64,000 nucleotides of DNA from Lysinibacillus sp. B2A1 (GCA_002973635.1 CP027224.1:1870501-1934500); one strand, 5' to 3'; shown: positions 43,911 to 52,574, counted from the first letter of the stretch. Notes: a model not told the origin generated them from the sequence alone. A program made the numbers and translations.

Positions 43911-44793
43911 AAATTTAAAGTATCTTACAAAAAACTTAGAAGAGTTGGGAATAAAAATAGAAAGTCTGGAAAATTTTAATGAAGGTTTGGAGTCCACTAT
44001 ATTAAAGGCTTATTCAATAAAAGAGAAAAGGGATGTAGCTATTAAAATCCCCAAAGAGATTATCTTTAACAATGATAATGATCAGAATTTTAGTGCAATG
44101 TCTTTGTATACTCAGGAATATCAACTTCTTAGTTATTTAAAAAATATGTCTTTTCCTGTACCAGAAATTTTTCATTTCGAATCTAGTAATAATATACCCT
44201 TTATTATAATGGAATTATTAACTGATATTTCCAAATTAACGGAGAAGGATTTTTATTCAATTGGTCAATTGACTCGAACTCTTCATTCGTTTAAAGCGCC
44301 AGAGATAAATCTTGTTGCTATGGAAGGATTCACTAATATAAATGAACTGATTATATATAGGTTATACAAAAGATTTGATATATTAACACATTTTGGTTTT
44401 TCGGAAAATTCTCTTCCGCCTATATCATTATTGTCTTCAAGTATTAATCATTTAGAAGATGAGAAGAGTTTACTCCATATGGATGTTAGACCTCAAAATA
44501 TATTAAAAAGATATGACAGTAACTTTCTTTTTACTGATTGGAGTAATGCCTTGATTGGGTATCCAGTACTAGAAATTGCCCGACTTCAAGAGTACGGAGA
44601 ATGCTTCCATGAATTTATGGAAGGGTATGGTGAAATGCCCAAGGTTGAAAAGTTATCTATGCTTGTATATCAATTAGATACTGCAATAATGTTATCTGTT
44701 GTTTTTTTATCAGAAGAACCTGATCCAATTAGGGCTGATATTCAATTGAAGAGGGTTTCATCAATATTAAAAGAAATTAAGAGGGAGTTGTAA
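43903..44793 (+). CDS. APH-fold small-molecule kinase
   Basis: 296 aa, overlapping the ureohydrolase gene by 8 bp. Kinase landmarks are the Lys in AIKIP (K48), the hinge IIMELL, the catalytic loop HMDVRPQN (192-199; the usual HGD is HMD) and the metal-binding TDWSNA (211-216). It belongs to the aminoglycoside phosphotransferase/choline kinase superfamily. It may phosphorylate an intermediate or the product, the latter serving as self-protection. No close relative is recognised. Confidence 0.82.
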   Translation: MSKNLKYLTKNLEELGIKIESLENFNEGLESTILKAYSIKEKRDVAIKIPKEIIFNNDNDQNFSAMSLYTQEYQLLSYLKNMSFPVPEIFHFESSNNIPFIIMELLTDISKLTEKDFYSIGQLTRTLHSFKAPEINLVAMEGFTNINELIIYRLYKRFDILTHFGFSENSLPPISLLSSSINHLEDEKSLLHMDVRPQNILKRYDSNFLFTDWSNALIGYPVLEIARLQEYGECFHEFMEGYGEMPKVEKLSMLVYQLDTAIMLSVVFLSEEPDPIRADIQLKRVSSILKEIKREL

Positions 44794-44797
44794 GAAC

Positions 44798-45853
44798 ATG
44801 CAACAATTATTAAACAATTATGAATTTCTAGTAGAAAAAACTTTTGCTGATGAAATTTTAATGGCTGAAAAAATTTCAGAAAAATGCGACGGATTTTATA
44901 GAGACCTATCAAATTTGCTTATATTTGGCAGAGGTGGTCTGGTATTAAAGTTAAGTAAACTAAACTTTAATGCTGACAGAACAAAAGAGTTGGCTATTAA
45001 ACTTCTAAATAGATTAATTCCATATTTAATTGACAACAGCGCACCAAAAAGTATTAGTCTGGAAATAGATAAAGAACAAAAAACAGTAGTAAGAGAAGAA
45101 GATGGCAGCAGAACTCTATTACCTCATCATGATGGCGGGCATTGTTCGTATTTGACCCCAAGTATATTTGATGTACCTGAATGGGAAAATAAGTCTAGAA
45201 TTTTTTCTAATAAGAGTTTTTATACAACTCATATGCATAAAATTATTCAGGGAATTCTTATTCTAAATCCAGGGGAACGAGATAGTATTACAACATATTA
45301 CGATTGGGTTCAGATAGTAGAAGATGCTTATAAGTATCAGCATGCTGGAGAAGTGCCGTCTATAGTTGATTTACAAAAGTGGCTGGGTAGCAACATAAGT
45401 TATTCTTTAAATAAACAAAATATTCATAACAATAGATATTTGAATATGGCAGCGGCATTAGGAGCAAAGGACTTAATGTATCATGCACTTTCTCTACATT
45501 CAACTTCAGAACAAATATCAGAGGATATATTAAGTAATCATAAAAAGCTAATTGATATTCAACAAAGTTGTTCTTGTCAAATGTGTAATAGTAATATTTT
45601 AAGAGTTTTGTGTCACGTATTAAAAGAAACTATGGGTATAAGTTATGAAGAGTTTATTAACAAATATGAAAAAAAAGTATACAGTGAGCAGTTAGATCTA
45701 GTAATAGGAAATAATTTATCTTTACTTCATGGAGGATTTAATGGAGGAAGTGAACGATTAATCCTTCCATTGTGTATTGTTTTAGAAGATACAAATGATA
45801 TTAGCTATGAAAGATACTTAAAAAACTTGTGGAATAGAAAACTAATGGTATGA
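44798..45853 (+). CDS. Unrecognised protein, possible Fe(II)/2-oxoglutarate oxygenase
   Basis: 351 aa, four bases after the kinase gene. I do not recognise the family with certainty. Striking motifs are LLPHHDGGHCSYLTPS (H110, H111, D112, H115), TTHMH (H145, H147), a CSCQMC cluster (258-263) and LLHGGFNGGSERLILPL (H311, R320). The HxD, then about 200 residues on an H followed by R, fits the clavaminate-synthase/TauD arrangement, so an oxygenase acting on a guanidino or amino substrate is possible. A metalloprotein of another fold is the alternative. Its 3' end overlaps the next start (ATGA). Confidence 0.6.
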   Translation: MQQLLNNYEFLVEKTFADEILMAEKISEKCDGFYRDLSNLLIFGRGGLVLKLSKLNFNADRTKELAIKLLNRLIPYLIDNSAPKSISLEIDKEQKTVVREEDGSRTLLPHHDGGHCSYLTPSIFDVPEWENKSRIFSNKSFYTTHMHKIIQGILILNPGERDSITTYYDWVQIVEDAYKYQHAGEVPSIVDLQKWLGSNISYSLNKQNIHNNRYLNMAAALGAKDLMYHALSLHSTSEQISEDILSNHKKLIDIQQSCSCQMCNSNILRVLCHVLKETMGISYEEFINKYEKKVYSEQLDLVIGNNLSLLHGGFNGGSERLILPLCIVLEDTNDISYERYLKNLWNRKLMV

Positions 45854-46887
45854 ATGTATTAGATAATGGGTTGCAAAGTAAATGGGATAAAATTGTATGG
45901 GATAAAGGACATCCATTTCAAAGTTATTCTATGCTTAAATTATTTGAAGATAGTTGGAAGGGGGATTTCATTCCATACCATATATACTATGAAGATTCTG
46001 GAAATAATTCGATTATTCCCCTTTACTTTTATAAAAGTTGCCCCCGCCTAGATTACTATAAAAATAAATCTGGAGGTTTTAAACACAAAATCTTCATGTC
46101 ACATGCATTAGTTGGATGGTATGGTGCCCCATTATATAGTGATTTAAGTGTATTAAAGGAATCTTTGAGTCAAGCATATAAACTTACTAGAGCTGAAGAC
46201 AGTGCACTTTTATTTGCAGGCATAGATGTAAGAAATTTGGATTTGGTTAATTTTTTAAAAAATGAAAAATTTACTTTATGTGAATTTCATTCTATTACTA
46301 CTAGGGATTTACAGAATATAAACGGGGATCCAACGAAGTATCTGACTAAAAAAAGAAGAGGTAGAGTTAGGTCTTATATTAATAAAGCAAAATCAACTGG
46401 AGTTACCCTAGACAGCTATAAAATAAAATACAGAAATAACATCGCAGAGTTAGTACATAATATTCTAATCGAAGATGGTGTTGATCCTGATGTATTACCG
46501 AAGGAGTTTATTTTTTCATTATTAGATAGCTGGCCAAAGGGGTTGGATATACTAGTTGCCCTAAGTCCCGCGGGAGAACCAATTGGAGTTCACATTAATT
46601 TTTTTTGGAATTGTAAATATTATATTTGGTTGGCGGGTCATAATAGGAGCTTATTAAAAGAATATCAACAATCTCATTTTTTATATGAAGAAAGTATAAA
46701 GAGAGCACTAATGCTAAACTGTAATGAAATTCAAGCAGGACGGGACCCTTATGAACCTAAAATTCAGCACGGGTTTGAAAGAGTACCCTTGTTAGCAGCT
46801 ATTAAAGCAGAAGACCCAATAATCCATAATCAAGCAGTGAAATGGTTGAAGGGGCTAGAACTGCGTCATAAAGAATTATATAAATGA
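45850..46887 (+). CDS. BioF2/FemAB-like GNAT acyltransferase
   Basis: 345 aa, start overlapping the previous stop by 4 bp. The middle (TKKRRGRVRSYINKAKSTG) and the C-terminal half (GEPIGVHINFFWNCKYYIWLAGHNR ... IQAGRDPYEPKIQHGFERVPL) match the layout of the FemAB/BioF2-like acyltransferases, which transfer aminoacyl or acyl groups, sometimes from aminoacyl-tRNA. In the operon it would ligate an acyl or amino acid group to the product. Specificity is unknown. Confidence 0.72.
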   Translation: MNVLDNGLQSKWDKIVWDKGHPFQSYSMLKLFEDSWKGDFIPYHIYYEDSGNNSIIPLYFYKSCPRLDYYKNKSGGFKHKIFMSHALVGWYGAPLYSDLSVLKESLSQAYKLTRAEDSALLFAGIDVRNLDLVNFLKNEKFTLCEFHSITTRDLQNINGDPTKYLTKKRRGRVRSYINKAKSTGVTLDSYKIKYRNNIAELVHNILIEDGVDPDVLPKEFIFSLLDSWPKGLDILVALSPAGEPIGVHINFFWNCKYYIWLAGHNRSLLKEYQQSHFLYEESIKRALMLNCNEIQAGRDPYEPKIQHGFERVPLLAAIKAEDPIIHNQAVKWLKGLELRHKELYK

Positions 46888-46905
46888 GAGAAAGAGTGAT
46901 AAAAA

Positions 46906-48207
46906 GTGAATGTAATTCTTGTCCAATTACCTTTTCCTTCACAGGGAGAGCCGCTACCTGAACTGTCTGAATACTATGAGTATTATAACAAAAAGTATCA
47001 ACAAGTCTTTCCTGAATATTATATAAATGATGGAGAATTATGGGAAATGCCATTGTGGGTAGCACATATGGATGGTGCTATTGATAGAGATGATACTATA
47101 TTCTTAGATTTATCGAAAGAAGAATTTAATGTTGAACAATGCTTAAATAAGATTATTAATTCAGTTTCAAGTAAAAATTTAATTTTCTTCTCACCATTGG
47201 CACAAAATTTTAGCTTTACAAGTAATATTTCAAGTAAACTCAAAAGTTTAGGGTACACCACTGTTATTGGTGGAAACATGGCAGACTTAGCTTCTCATGA
47301 AGAATATTCTAAAATATATGTAGGTATTGCTAGAAATGGAATATATGATGAGATAATGAATTCTAATGAAGTGATTGTTGGTAGAAAACCAAAATTAGGA
47401 AGACTACAAATATCATTAGACTATAAACCTAAATATAGATTGCTAAAACCATACGATAAAAAAGTTCCTCTAATTAGAATCAACGCTTCTCACGGATGTC
47501 TTTATTCATGCTCATTCTGTGGGGATGCTTGGTCAAGGCAACTTCATGAAGTAGATTTACAACTTTTAAGAGAAGAAATTGAGGAAATTAGAATGTATTA
47601 TCCTGATACTAAAATTATTTATATAGGTGATAAGACTTTTGGTCAATCAAAGATAGCAGTAAATAACCTTTTAAAAATATTAAAACCAGAATATGGATTT
47701 AAATTAATTGTTCAGACCCATATTTTACAAATAAACGATTGGTTATTAGATGCTATGGAAAAGCTAAATGTAAAAGTGGTCGAGATGGGATTCGAAACTG
47801 CTGATTCCACAGTATTGAGGGAAATGAAGAAAGGGCATAAGGGTTCTATTGTATTTAAGGATGCATTAAAAAGCCTAAGGGATCGAGGTTTCAAAACAGT
47901 ATTAAACATTTTATCAGGATTACCGAATGAAACAAGAGAATCTCAGAATGAAACATTAAAATTCATAAACGAAACCAAAAGCATGGTATGGTTATATAAT
48001 CATTATAACTTTGTTCCTTATCCTAAGACTCCTTTATATCCATTAATTAAAGAAAAGATAACGAATTGGAATTTTAACGAATGGAGAGAGGATAAACCAC
48101 CAGTCTTTACTCCAAAACATCAAAGTGTTGAAGATAGTTATTTACATTTCTTAAATGTTGTAGCGTTGACAACTGATATTCTTAAAGAGCAATTGTCTAA
48201 AAGGTAA
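46906..48207 (+). CDS. Radical SAM enzyme with degenerate B12-binding-like domain
   Basis: 433 aa, GTG start, last gene of the operon. The N-terminal ~160 residues resemble a cobalamin-binding fold (IGGNMADL segment) but lack the DxHxxG base-off motif. The radical SAM cluster is C198-LYS-C202-SF-C205, followed by MGFETAD and the LSGLPNETRE block. Related enzymes do methylation, cyclisation or rearrangement. The substrate is probably the small molecule built by the other four enzymes. No precursor peptide gene is visible next to it. Confidence 0.86.
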   Translation: MNVILVQLPFPSQGEPLPELSEYYEYYNKKYQQVFPEYYINDGELWEMPLWVAHMDGAIDRDDTIFLDLSKEEFNVEQCLNKIINSVSSKNLIFFSPLAQNFSFTSNISSKLKSLGYTTVIGGNMADLASHEEYSKIYVGIARNGIYDEIMNSNEVIVGRKPKLGRLQISLDYKPKYRLLKPYDKKVPLIRINASHGCLYSCSFCGDAWSRQLHEVDLQLLREEIEEIRMYYPDTKIIYIGDKTFGQSKIAVNNLLKILKPEYGFKLIVQTHILQINDWLLDAMEKLNVKVVEMGFETADSTVLREMKKGHKGSIVFKDALKSLRDRGFKTVLNILSGLPNETRESQNETLKFINETKSMVWLYNHYNFVPYPKTPLYPLIKEKITNWNFNEWREDKPPVFTPKHQSVEDSYLHFLNVVALTTDILKEQLSKR

Positions 48208-48726
48208 GGGATTAATGGTGAAAGTTAGTCCAAATAGAATTACTTTAATGAAAAAAGTAATGAATAGAAAGATTTATTAGTAAGGCATACTGTTAATGTT
48301 CTGAATAATGAATCAATTATTCCTCCTAATGATTTTATTACATATTGATTACGTTAGGTGAATAAAAGTTATTATCTACCGAATTAGCAGAAAATCTAGT
48401 TAATTAATCAAGTGATGATTTCGTATAATGAAAACAATTTTTTCATAAGTTTGGATATATATACTATGACAAAAGGCATTGAGAGTGAATTTCTCGATGC
48501 CTTTTGTTAACTATCTAGAACCTTCCTTTTATTGACCAATCGAGTTTCAATGAACGGAAGGGAAGGTTCTATTTAATGGAGAATAACTTTCAGCAATATT
48601 AGAGATAATTTTCGTTCCGAAAGCTGCTGGAGGCAACATTTAACCCATAGTATGGATAAGAAATAAAAAATATTATTGTATAAAAATTCGATATAATGTA
48701 TAATTATGTAAAAGGGTGTGAATTCT
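48208..48726. other. Gene-free stretch after the five-gene operon
   Basis: AT-rich, no coding frame. It holds a strong hairpin at 48469-48507 (ACAAAAGGCATTGAGA paired with TCTCGATGCCTTTTGT), a plausible late terminator. The segment 48530-48640 is slightly more GC-rich with no recognised feature. Confidence 0.55.
48469..48507 (+). terminator. Strong hairpin, probable terminator
   Basis: A 16-bp stem with a single G-T pair, flanked by A- and T-rich ends, 260 bp after the radical SAM gene. Confidence 0.65.
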
Positions 48727-49335
48727 ATGAAACTTATTCCTGAGTCAGCTAATGTAAAAGATTATTTAAAAGAACTAGATGTTGTGGATTATCGTCATCC
48801 ACTAATTTATCAAAAAATTGGTGAGATCTTTGAGAACCAATCTTCGGAAATAGAAATTGTGAGGACAGCTTTCCTACTTGTTAGAGATGAAATATCACAC
48901 TCTTGGGACATTCAAAGTTCAAATATTACTTGTAAAGCCTCAGAAGTTCTAACAGAGCGTGAGGGAATCTGCTACGCAAAGTCTAATTTATTAGCTGCAC
49001 TTTTAAGAGGAGCAGGAATTCCAACAGGTTTTTGTTATCAACGATTAATGCTCTTCCATACCCCAGAGGAAGGCTATTGTCTTCATGCATTAAATGGAGT
49101 TTATCTAAGCTCTTTAAATCGTTGGATTCGTTTGGATGCTCGTGGCAATAAACCAGGCGTACAGGCTGAATTCTCTGTAAATGAGGAAAAACTAGCCTTT
49201 TCAATAAACGAAAAGCTAGGAGAAAAAGATTATCCTATTATCTACACTGAACCTAATAAAAACACAATGGCAACCTTAAATGCACATACAAATGCATTAG
49301 AAATGTATATGCATCGATTACCTGATGACTTATAA
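48727..49335 (+). CDS. Transglutaminase-like cysteine protease-fold protein
   Basis: 202 aa from the ATG at 48727, eight bases after AAAGGGTG. The transglutaminase-core triad is visible: C82 in REGICYAKS, H120 in YCLHALNG and D137 in WIRLDARGN. The family includes peptidases and amide-bond enzymes; many stand-alone bacterial members act as proteases. No signal peptide, so cytoplasmic. Function unknown. Monocistronic. Confidence 0.87.
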   Translation: MKLIPESANVKDYLKELDVVDYRHPLIYQKIGEIFENQSSEIEIVRTAFLLVRDEISHSWDIQSSNITCKASEVLTEREGICYAKSNLLAALLRGAGIPTGFCYQRLMLFHTPEEGYCLHALNGVYLSSLNRWIRLDARGNKPGVQAEFSVNEEKLAFSINEKLGEKDYPIIYTEPNKNTMATLNAHTNALEMYMHRLPDDL

Positions 49336-49432
49336 AAATACAAAGATGTTTAGCAACTCATTATACTGTTGTCAGCCTTTGAGAATTCCAGTATACTATT
49401 TCGATAAAGAATGTTGAAAGAGGTTGAATGGC

Positions 49433-49654
49433 ATGACGTTTGAAGAAATATTACCACGCTTAAAAGCAGGAGAAAAAGTGATTCGTAAGGGCTGGGGCGG
49501 CGCTGAATTGTATGTAAAGCTAGTTGGCAAAGGTGAGCATGAAGGCGAGACTTTAAATCCTTATTTTTTAATTAATGTACGTGGTGAAGGCTATACAATG
49601 TTTACACCGTCAGTTTGTGATTTATTAGCTGAAGATTGGATCATTGTTGATTAA
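49433..49654 (+). CDS. DUF2829 / Tad2-like protein
   Basis: 73 aa from the ATG at 49433, ten bases after AAAGAGG. The whole protein is the DUF2829 domain: MTFEEILPRLKAGEKVIRKGW at the N-terminus and the closing YTMFTPSVCDLLAEDWIIV. Members of this domain from phages (Tad2) bind and sequester the cyclic nucleotide signal of Thoeris defence. This copy is in a chromosomal setting with no phage genes around. Ligand binding here is inference. Confidence 0.85.
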   Translation: MTFEEILPRLKAGEKVIRKGWGGAELYVKLVGKGEHEGETLNPYFLINVRGEGYTMFTPSVCDLLAEDWIIVD

Positions 49655-49656
49655 AT

Positions 49657-49691
49657 AAAGGAGACCATCTCAACAGAGGTGGCTTCTTTTG
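49657..49691 (+). terminator. Imperfect terminator after the DUF2829 gene
   Basis: AAAGGAGACCATCT pairs imperfectly with AGGTGGCTTCTTT and continues in TTTT. Confidence 0.55.
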
Positions 49692-49708
49692 TTTTGAGGA
49701 GAGATGTT

Positions 49709-50464
49709 ATGAAATTTGAAGAGTATCAGGGAAAGACGATTTTTATTACAGGTGCCGCTTCAGGAATTGGTCAGGCTCAGGCCATTGCCTTTTTGGAAAA
49801 TGGCGCAAATGTATTTGGATTTGACTTGGACGAAGCTGGTTTAATCCATTTACAACAGCAATTTCCTGGGCAATTTTCTTACTGTTTAGGCAGTGTAAGC
49901 AAGCAAAAGGATGTTAAACAGTCGTTTTATAGCGCAATATCGCAATTTAAACAAATCGATATTTTATGTAATACAGCAGGTATTTTAGATGGTTTTGCCA
50001 AAACTCTGGATATAGATGAAGCGCTTTGGGATGCTATTATGAATACCAATTTAAAAGGAACTTATTTCGTTACGAATACGATTTTGCCTCATATGGTAGA
50101 AAGGAAGGCTGGCGTTATTATTAATATGGCATCGATTGCTGGACTAGTTGCAGGTGGTGGAGGTGCAGCTTATACAGCTTCTAAGCATGCTATTGTTGGC
50201 TATACGAAGCAGTTAGACTTAGATTATTGTCGTGAAGGCATTCGTGCCAATGCTATAGCACCTGGAGCCATCCAAACACCCATGAATAAGGCAGATTTTG
50301 AAGGGGATGGGGAAATGGCAAAATGGGTAGCCGATGAAACGCCTGCGGGTCGCTGGGCACAACCATACGAAGTAGCGTATTTAACACTCTTCTTGGCAAG
50401 TTCTGCTGCTGATTATATTCATGGAACTATTATGCCAATTGATGGCGGCTGGCTGACAAAATAG
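49709..50464 (+). CDS. Short-chain dehydrogenase (3-oxoacyl-ACP reductase-like)
   Basis: 251-aa NAD(P)-dependent SDR. Cofactor motif TGAASGIGQ, NTAG, catalytic Ser in NMASIAG, and YTASK (Tyr/Lys). The ATG at 49709 follows GAGGAG. FabG-like in length and layout but not in a fatty-acid operon, so the substrate is open. It ends just before the queT leader. Confidence 0.9.
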   Translation: MKFEEYQGKTIFITGAASGIGQAQAIAFLENGANVFGFDLDEAGLIHLQQQFPGQFSYCLGSVSKQKDVKQSFYSAISQFKQIDILCNTAGILDGFAKTLDIDEALWDAIMNTNLKGTYFVTNTILPHMVERKAGVIINMASIAGLVAGGGGAAYTASKHAIVGYTKQLDLDYCREGIRANAIAPGAIQTPMNKADFEGDGEMAKWVADETPAGRWAQPYEVAYLTLFLASSAADYIHGTIMPIDGGWLTK

Positions 50465-50466
50465 CA

Positions 50467-50496
50467 TTGTTCAATAAGATATTCTTCTGCTATAAT
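50467..50496 (+). promoter_or_regulatory. Putative promoter of queT
   Basis: TTGTTC and TATAAT with an 18-bp spacer, immediately before the candidate preQ1 riboswitch. Transcription would begin near 50503. Confidence 0.55.
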
Positions 50497-50498
50497 AC

Positions 50499-50610
50499 GC
50501 AAGTAAGCAAAAATGGGCTTGCACTACGGCACTTCAGATAGGGCGAAAAGCTCTCTTCCTTTGGTCGTAGTTATTACTAAAATAGCAAAGATGCTATTTT
50601 ACAAAGGAGA
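50499..50610 (+). ncRNA. Candidate preQ1-II-type riboswitch before queT
   Basis: The leader fits the preQ1-II plan. A P2 stem is formed by ACTACG (50523) and CGTAGT (50566). Within it TCCTTTG (50557-50563) is exactly complementary to CAAAGGA (50602-50608) that contains the ribosome site, making an H-type pseudoknot. A 9-bp hairpin AAAATAGCA/TGCTATTTT (50579-50600) lies between, like P4. An upstream GCAAG/CTTGC hairpin may or may not be transcribed. The gene controlled, queT, is a known preQ1 target. The class assignment is from structure, by eye. Confidence 0.65.
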
Positions 50611-50616
50611 ATAAAA

Positions 50617-51126
50617 TTGAATACATCTGTTGTAAAAGAGTCTAGCCGAATTTCTGTAAGTGAACTTACAAAGACGGCACTTGTTGCAGCCTTATATGTT
50701 GCTGTAACTGTTTTATTGTCAGTCATTAGCTTTGGTGCTGTCCAGCTGCGTTTGTCAGAAATGTTTAATTATCTGGCAATGTACAATAAGCGCTATGTTG
50801 CAGCAGTAACGATTGGTGTAATACTCGCTAATTTCATGTCGCCAACATGGATATTAGATGTGCCGATTGGTGGGATTGCGACCCTTTTAGTGTTAATACT
50901 TTGCAGAAGCATCACAAAACATATGAAAAATGACATTGTAAAAATGGCAGTAACCGCATTAATTTTTGCGATATCAATGTTTATGGTTGCTGGTCAATTA
51001 ACGATCCTTTATGAACTTCCCTTTTGGGCTACATGGTTTACAGTGGGCGTTGGAGAATTATTGTCCATGACTGTAGGTGGTCTGACTATTTATTTATTAA
51101 ATAAAAAAATTGATTTATCGAAATAA
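50617..51126 (+). CDS. queT: Queuosine precursor ECF transporter S component QueT
   Basis: 169-aa membrane protein with about five or six segments, QueT family (VQLRLSEMFNYLAMYNKRYVAAVTIGVILANF; TWILDVPIGGIATLL). It would bind preQ0/preQ1 or queuine and work with the shared ECF energising module. TTG start eight bases after AAAGGAG, which itself is part of the riboswitch pseudoknot, so translation would be under ligand control. Monocistronic with a strong terminator. Confidence 0.93.
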   Translation: MNTSVVKESSRISVSELTKTALVAALYVAVTVLLSVISFGAVQLRLSEMFNYLAMYNKRYVAAVTIGVILANFMSPTWILDVPIGGIATLLVLILCRSITKHMKNDIVKMAVTALIFAISMFMVAGQLTILYELPFWATWFTVGVGELLSMTVGGLTIYLLNKKIDLSK

Positions 51127-51132
51127 ATTTTG

Positions 51133-51173
51133 AAAAGCGAGCCTCCTGTTGAAAAATAGAGGCTCGCTTTTTT
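51133..51173 (+). terminator. queT terminator
   Basis: AAAAGCGAGCCTC pairs with GAGGCTCGCTTTT, then Ts. Confidence 0.93.
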
Positions 51174-51268
51174 CTCATTTTTTAAAGCAAAACTTTTGAA
51201 AAGAATTTCTTTACATAATCCTCTTATATTTTCACCAAACTAATGGAAAGACGGAGGAAGGTGAAGAG

Positions 51269-51493
51269 ATGGAACAACAATATAATGTCGGTGATATTGT
51301 TTATATTTTTTATCGTAATCCTCATATTCAAGGTGTAGCGAATATACAGGAAGCAGCAGTGGTTTATCATCCAGAACAACCAGAGGAACTAGCCCTTTTT
51401 TTATTTGAAACGTATTATCCATTAACAAATGATACATTGATTTTTTCAAGCGAGATGGCGGCTGAGCAGGCCTATCATCAGTATTTTCATTGA
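51269..51493 (+). CDS. splA: SplA, regulator of spore photoproduct lyase
   Basis: 74-aa protein matching Bacillus SplA in length and in the GDIVYIFYRNPH and LALFLFETYYPLTND blocks. In Bacillus subtilis SplA represses splAB. ATG follows GAAGGTGAAGAG. Its end overlaps the upstream frame of splB; the true splB start is 12 bp beyond its stop. Expression in the forespore from a sigma-G promoter is known for the family; I cannot clearly place that promoter here. Confidence 0.9.
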   Translation: MEQQYNVGDIVYIFYRNPHIQGVANIQEAAVVYHPEQPEELALFLFETYYPLTNDTLIFSSEMAAEQAYHQYFH

Positions 51494-51504
51494 GGTGGTC
51501 TACT

Positions 51505-52533
51505 ATGATAAAGCCATTTATCCCCCAGCTCGTCTATTTTGAACCAGATGCACTTCAATATCCACTAGGTCAGGAGCTAAAGGCAAAGTTTGAGCAGATG
51601 GGTATCGAAGTTCGTTATACAACCTCGCACAATCAAGTGAGAGATCTCCCAGGAGACAATGATTTTCAAAAGTATCGGGTAGCCAAATCTACATTAGTCG
51701 TAGGGATTCGGAAAACCTTAAAATTTGATACTTCTAAGCCCTCAGCTGAATATGCAATTCCATTTGCAACAGGCTGTATGGGGCATTGTCATTATTGTTA
51801 TTTACAAACAACGATGGGCAGTAAACCTTATATACGTACCTATGTGAATGTCGATGAAATTCTGGAGCAGGCTGATCATTATATGGCAGAACGAGCACCT
51901 GACATCACACGCTTTGAGGCATCCTGTACCTCTGATATTGTAGGAATTGATCATCTAACACACACGTTGAAGCGAGCCATCGAGCATTTTGGTCAAAATG
52001 AATTAGGTCAATTACGATTTGTGACGAAGTTCCATCATGTGGATCATTTATTGGACGCGAAGCATAATGGGAAGACAAGGTTTCGTTTTAGTGTAAATGC
52101 CGATTATGTCATTAAGCATTTTGAGCCAGGTACATCCCCGTTAATAAAACGGATTGAGGCAGCTGGTAAAGTGGCGAGGGCAGGATACCCACTTGGCTTT
52201 ATCGTCGCCCCCATCTATCTTCATGATGGATGGCAGGAGGGCTATTATCATATGTTTGAGCGATTGGATACTGAACTGCCAAAGGAAGTACGAGAGGATA
52301 TAACGTTTGAGTTTATTCAGCATCGGTTTACAAAGCCAGCTAAACGTGTGATTGAAAAAAATTATCCCATGACAAAGCTAGAGCTCGATGAGACAGTGAG
52401 ACGATATAAATGGGGCAAATATGGGATTGGTAAATATATTTATCAAAAAGAAGAAGAGGAAGATATTAAGGAACATTTGTATGGCTATATGCAAAAATTC
52501 TTTCCTCAAGCGAAATTAGAGTATTTTACGTAA
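51505..52533 (+). CDS. splB: Spore photoproduct lyase
   Basis: 342-aa radical SAM DNA repair enzyme that reverses the spore photoproduct thymine dimer. The cluster is C91-MGH-C95-HY-C98, and C141 in EASCTSD is the conserved hydrogen-donor cysteine. The ATG at 51505 follows GAGGTGG. splA-splB order as in Bacillus shows a spore-forming host. Confidence 0.96.
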   Translation: MIKPFIPQLVYFEPDALQYPLGQELKAKFEQMGIEVRYTTSHNQVRDLPGDNDFQKYRVAKSTLVVGIRKTLKFDTSKPSAEYAIPFATGCMGHCHYCYLQTTMGSKPYIRTYVNVDEILEQADHYMAERAPDITRFEASCTSDIVGIDHLTHTLKRAIEHFGQNELGQLRFVTKFHHVDHLLDAKHNGKTRFRFSVNADYVIKHFEPGTSPLIKRIEAAGKVARAGYPLGFIVAPIYLHDGWQEGYYHMFERLDTELPKEVREDITFEFIQHRFTKPAKRVIEKNYPMTKLELDETVRRYKWGKYGIGKYIYQKEEEEDIKEHLYGYMQKFFPQAKLEYFT

Positions 52534-52540
52534 CAGTAGC

Positions 52541-52574
52541 TTAGAGAGAGAACTTAGTGGTTTTCTCTCTAAAG
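52541..52574. terminator. Bidirectional terminator splB / Nudix gene
   Basis: TTAGAGAGAGAA pairs with TTTTCTCTCTAAA between convergent genes. Confidence 0.8.
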
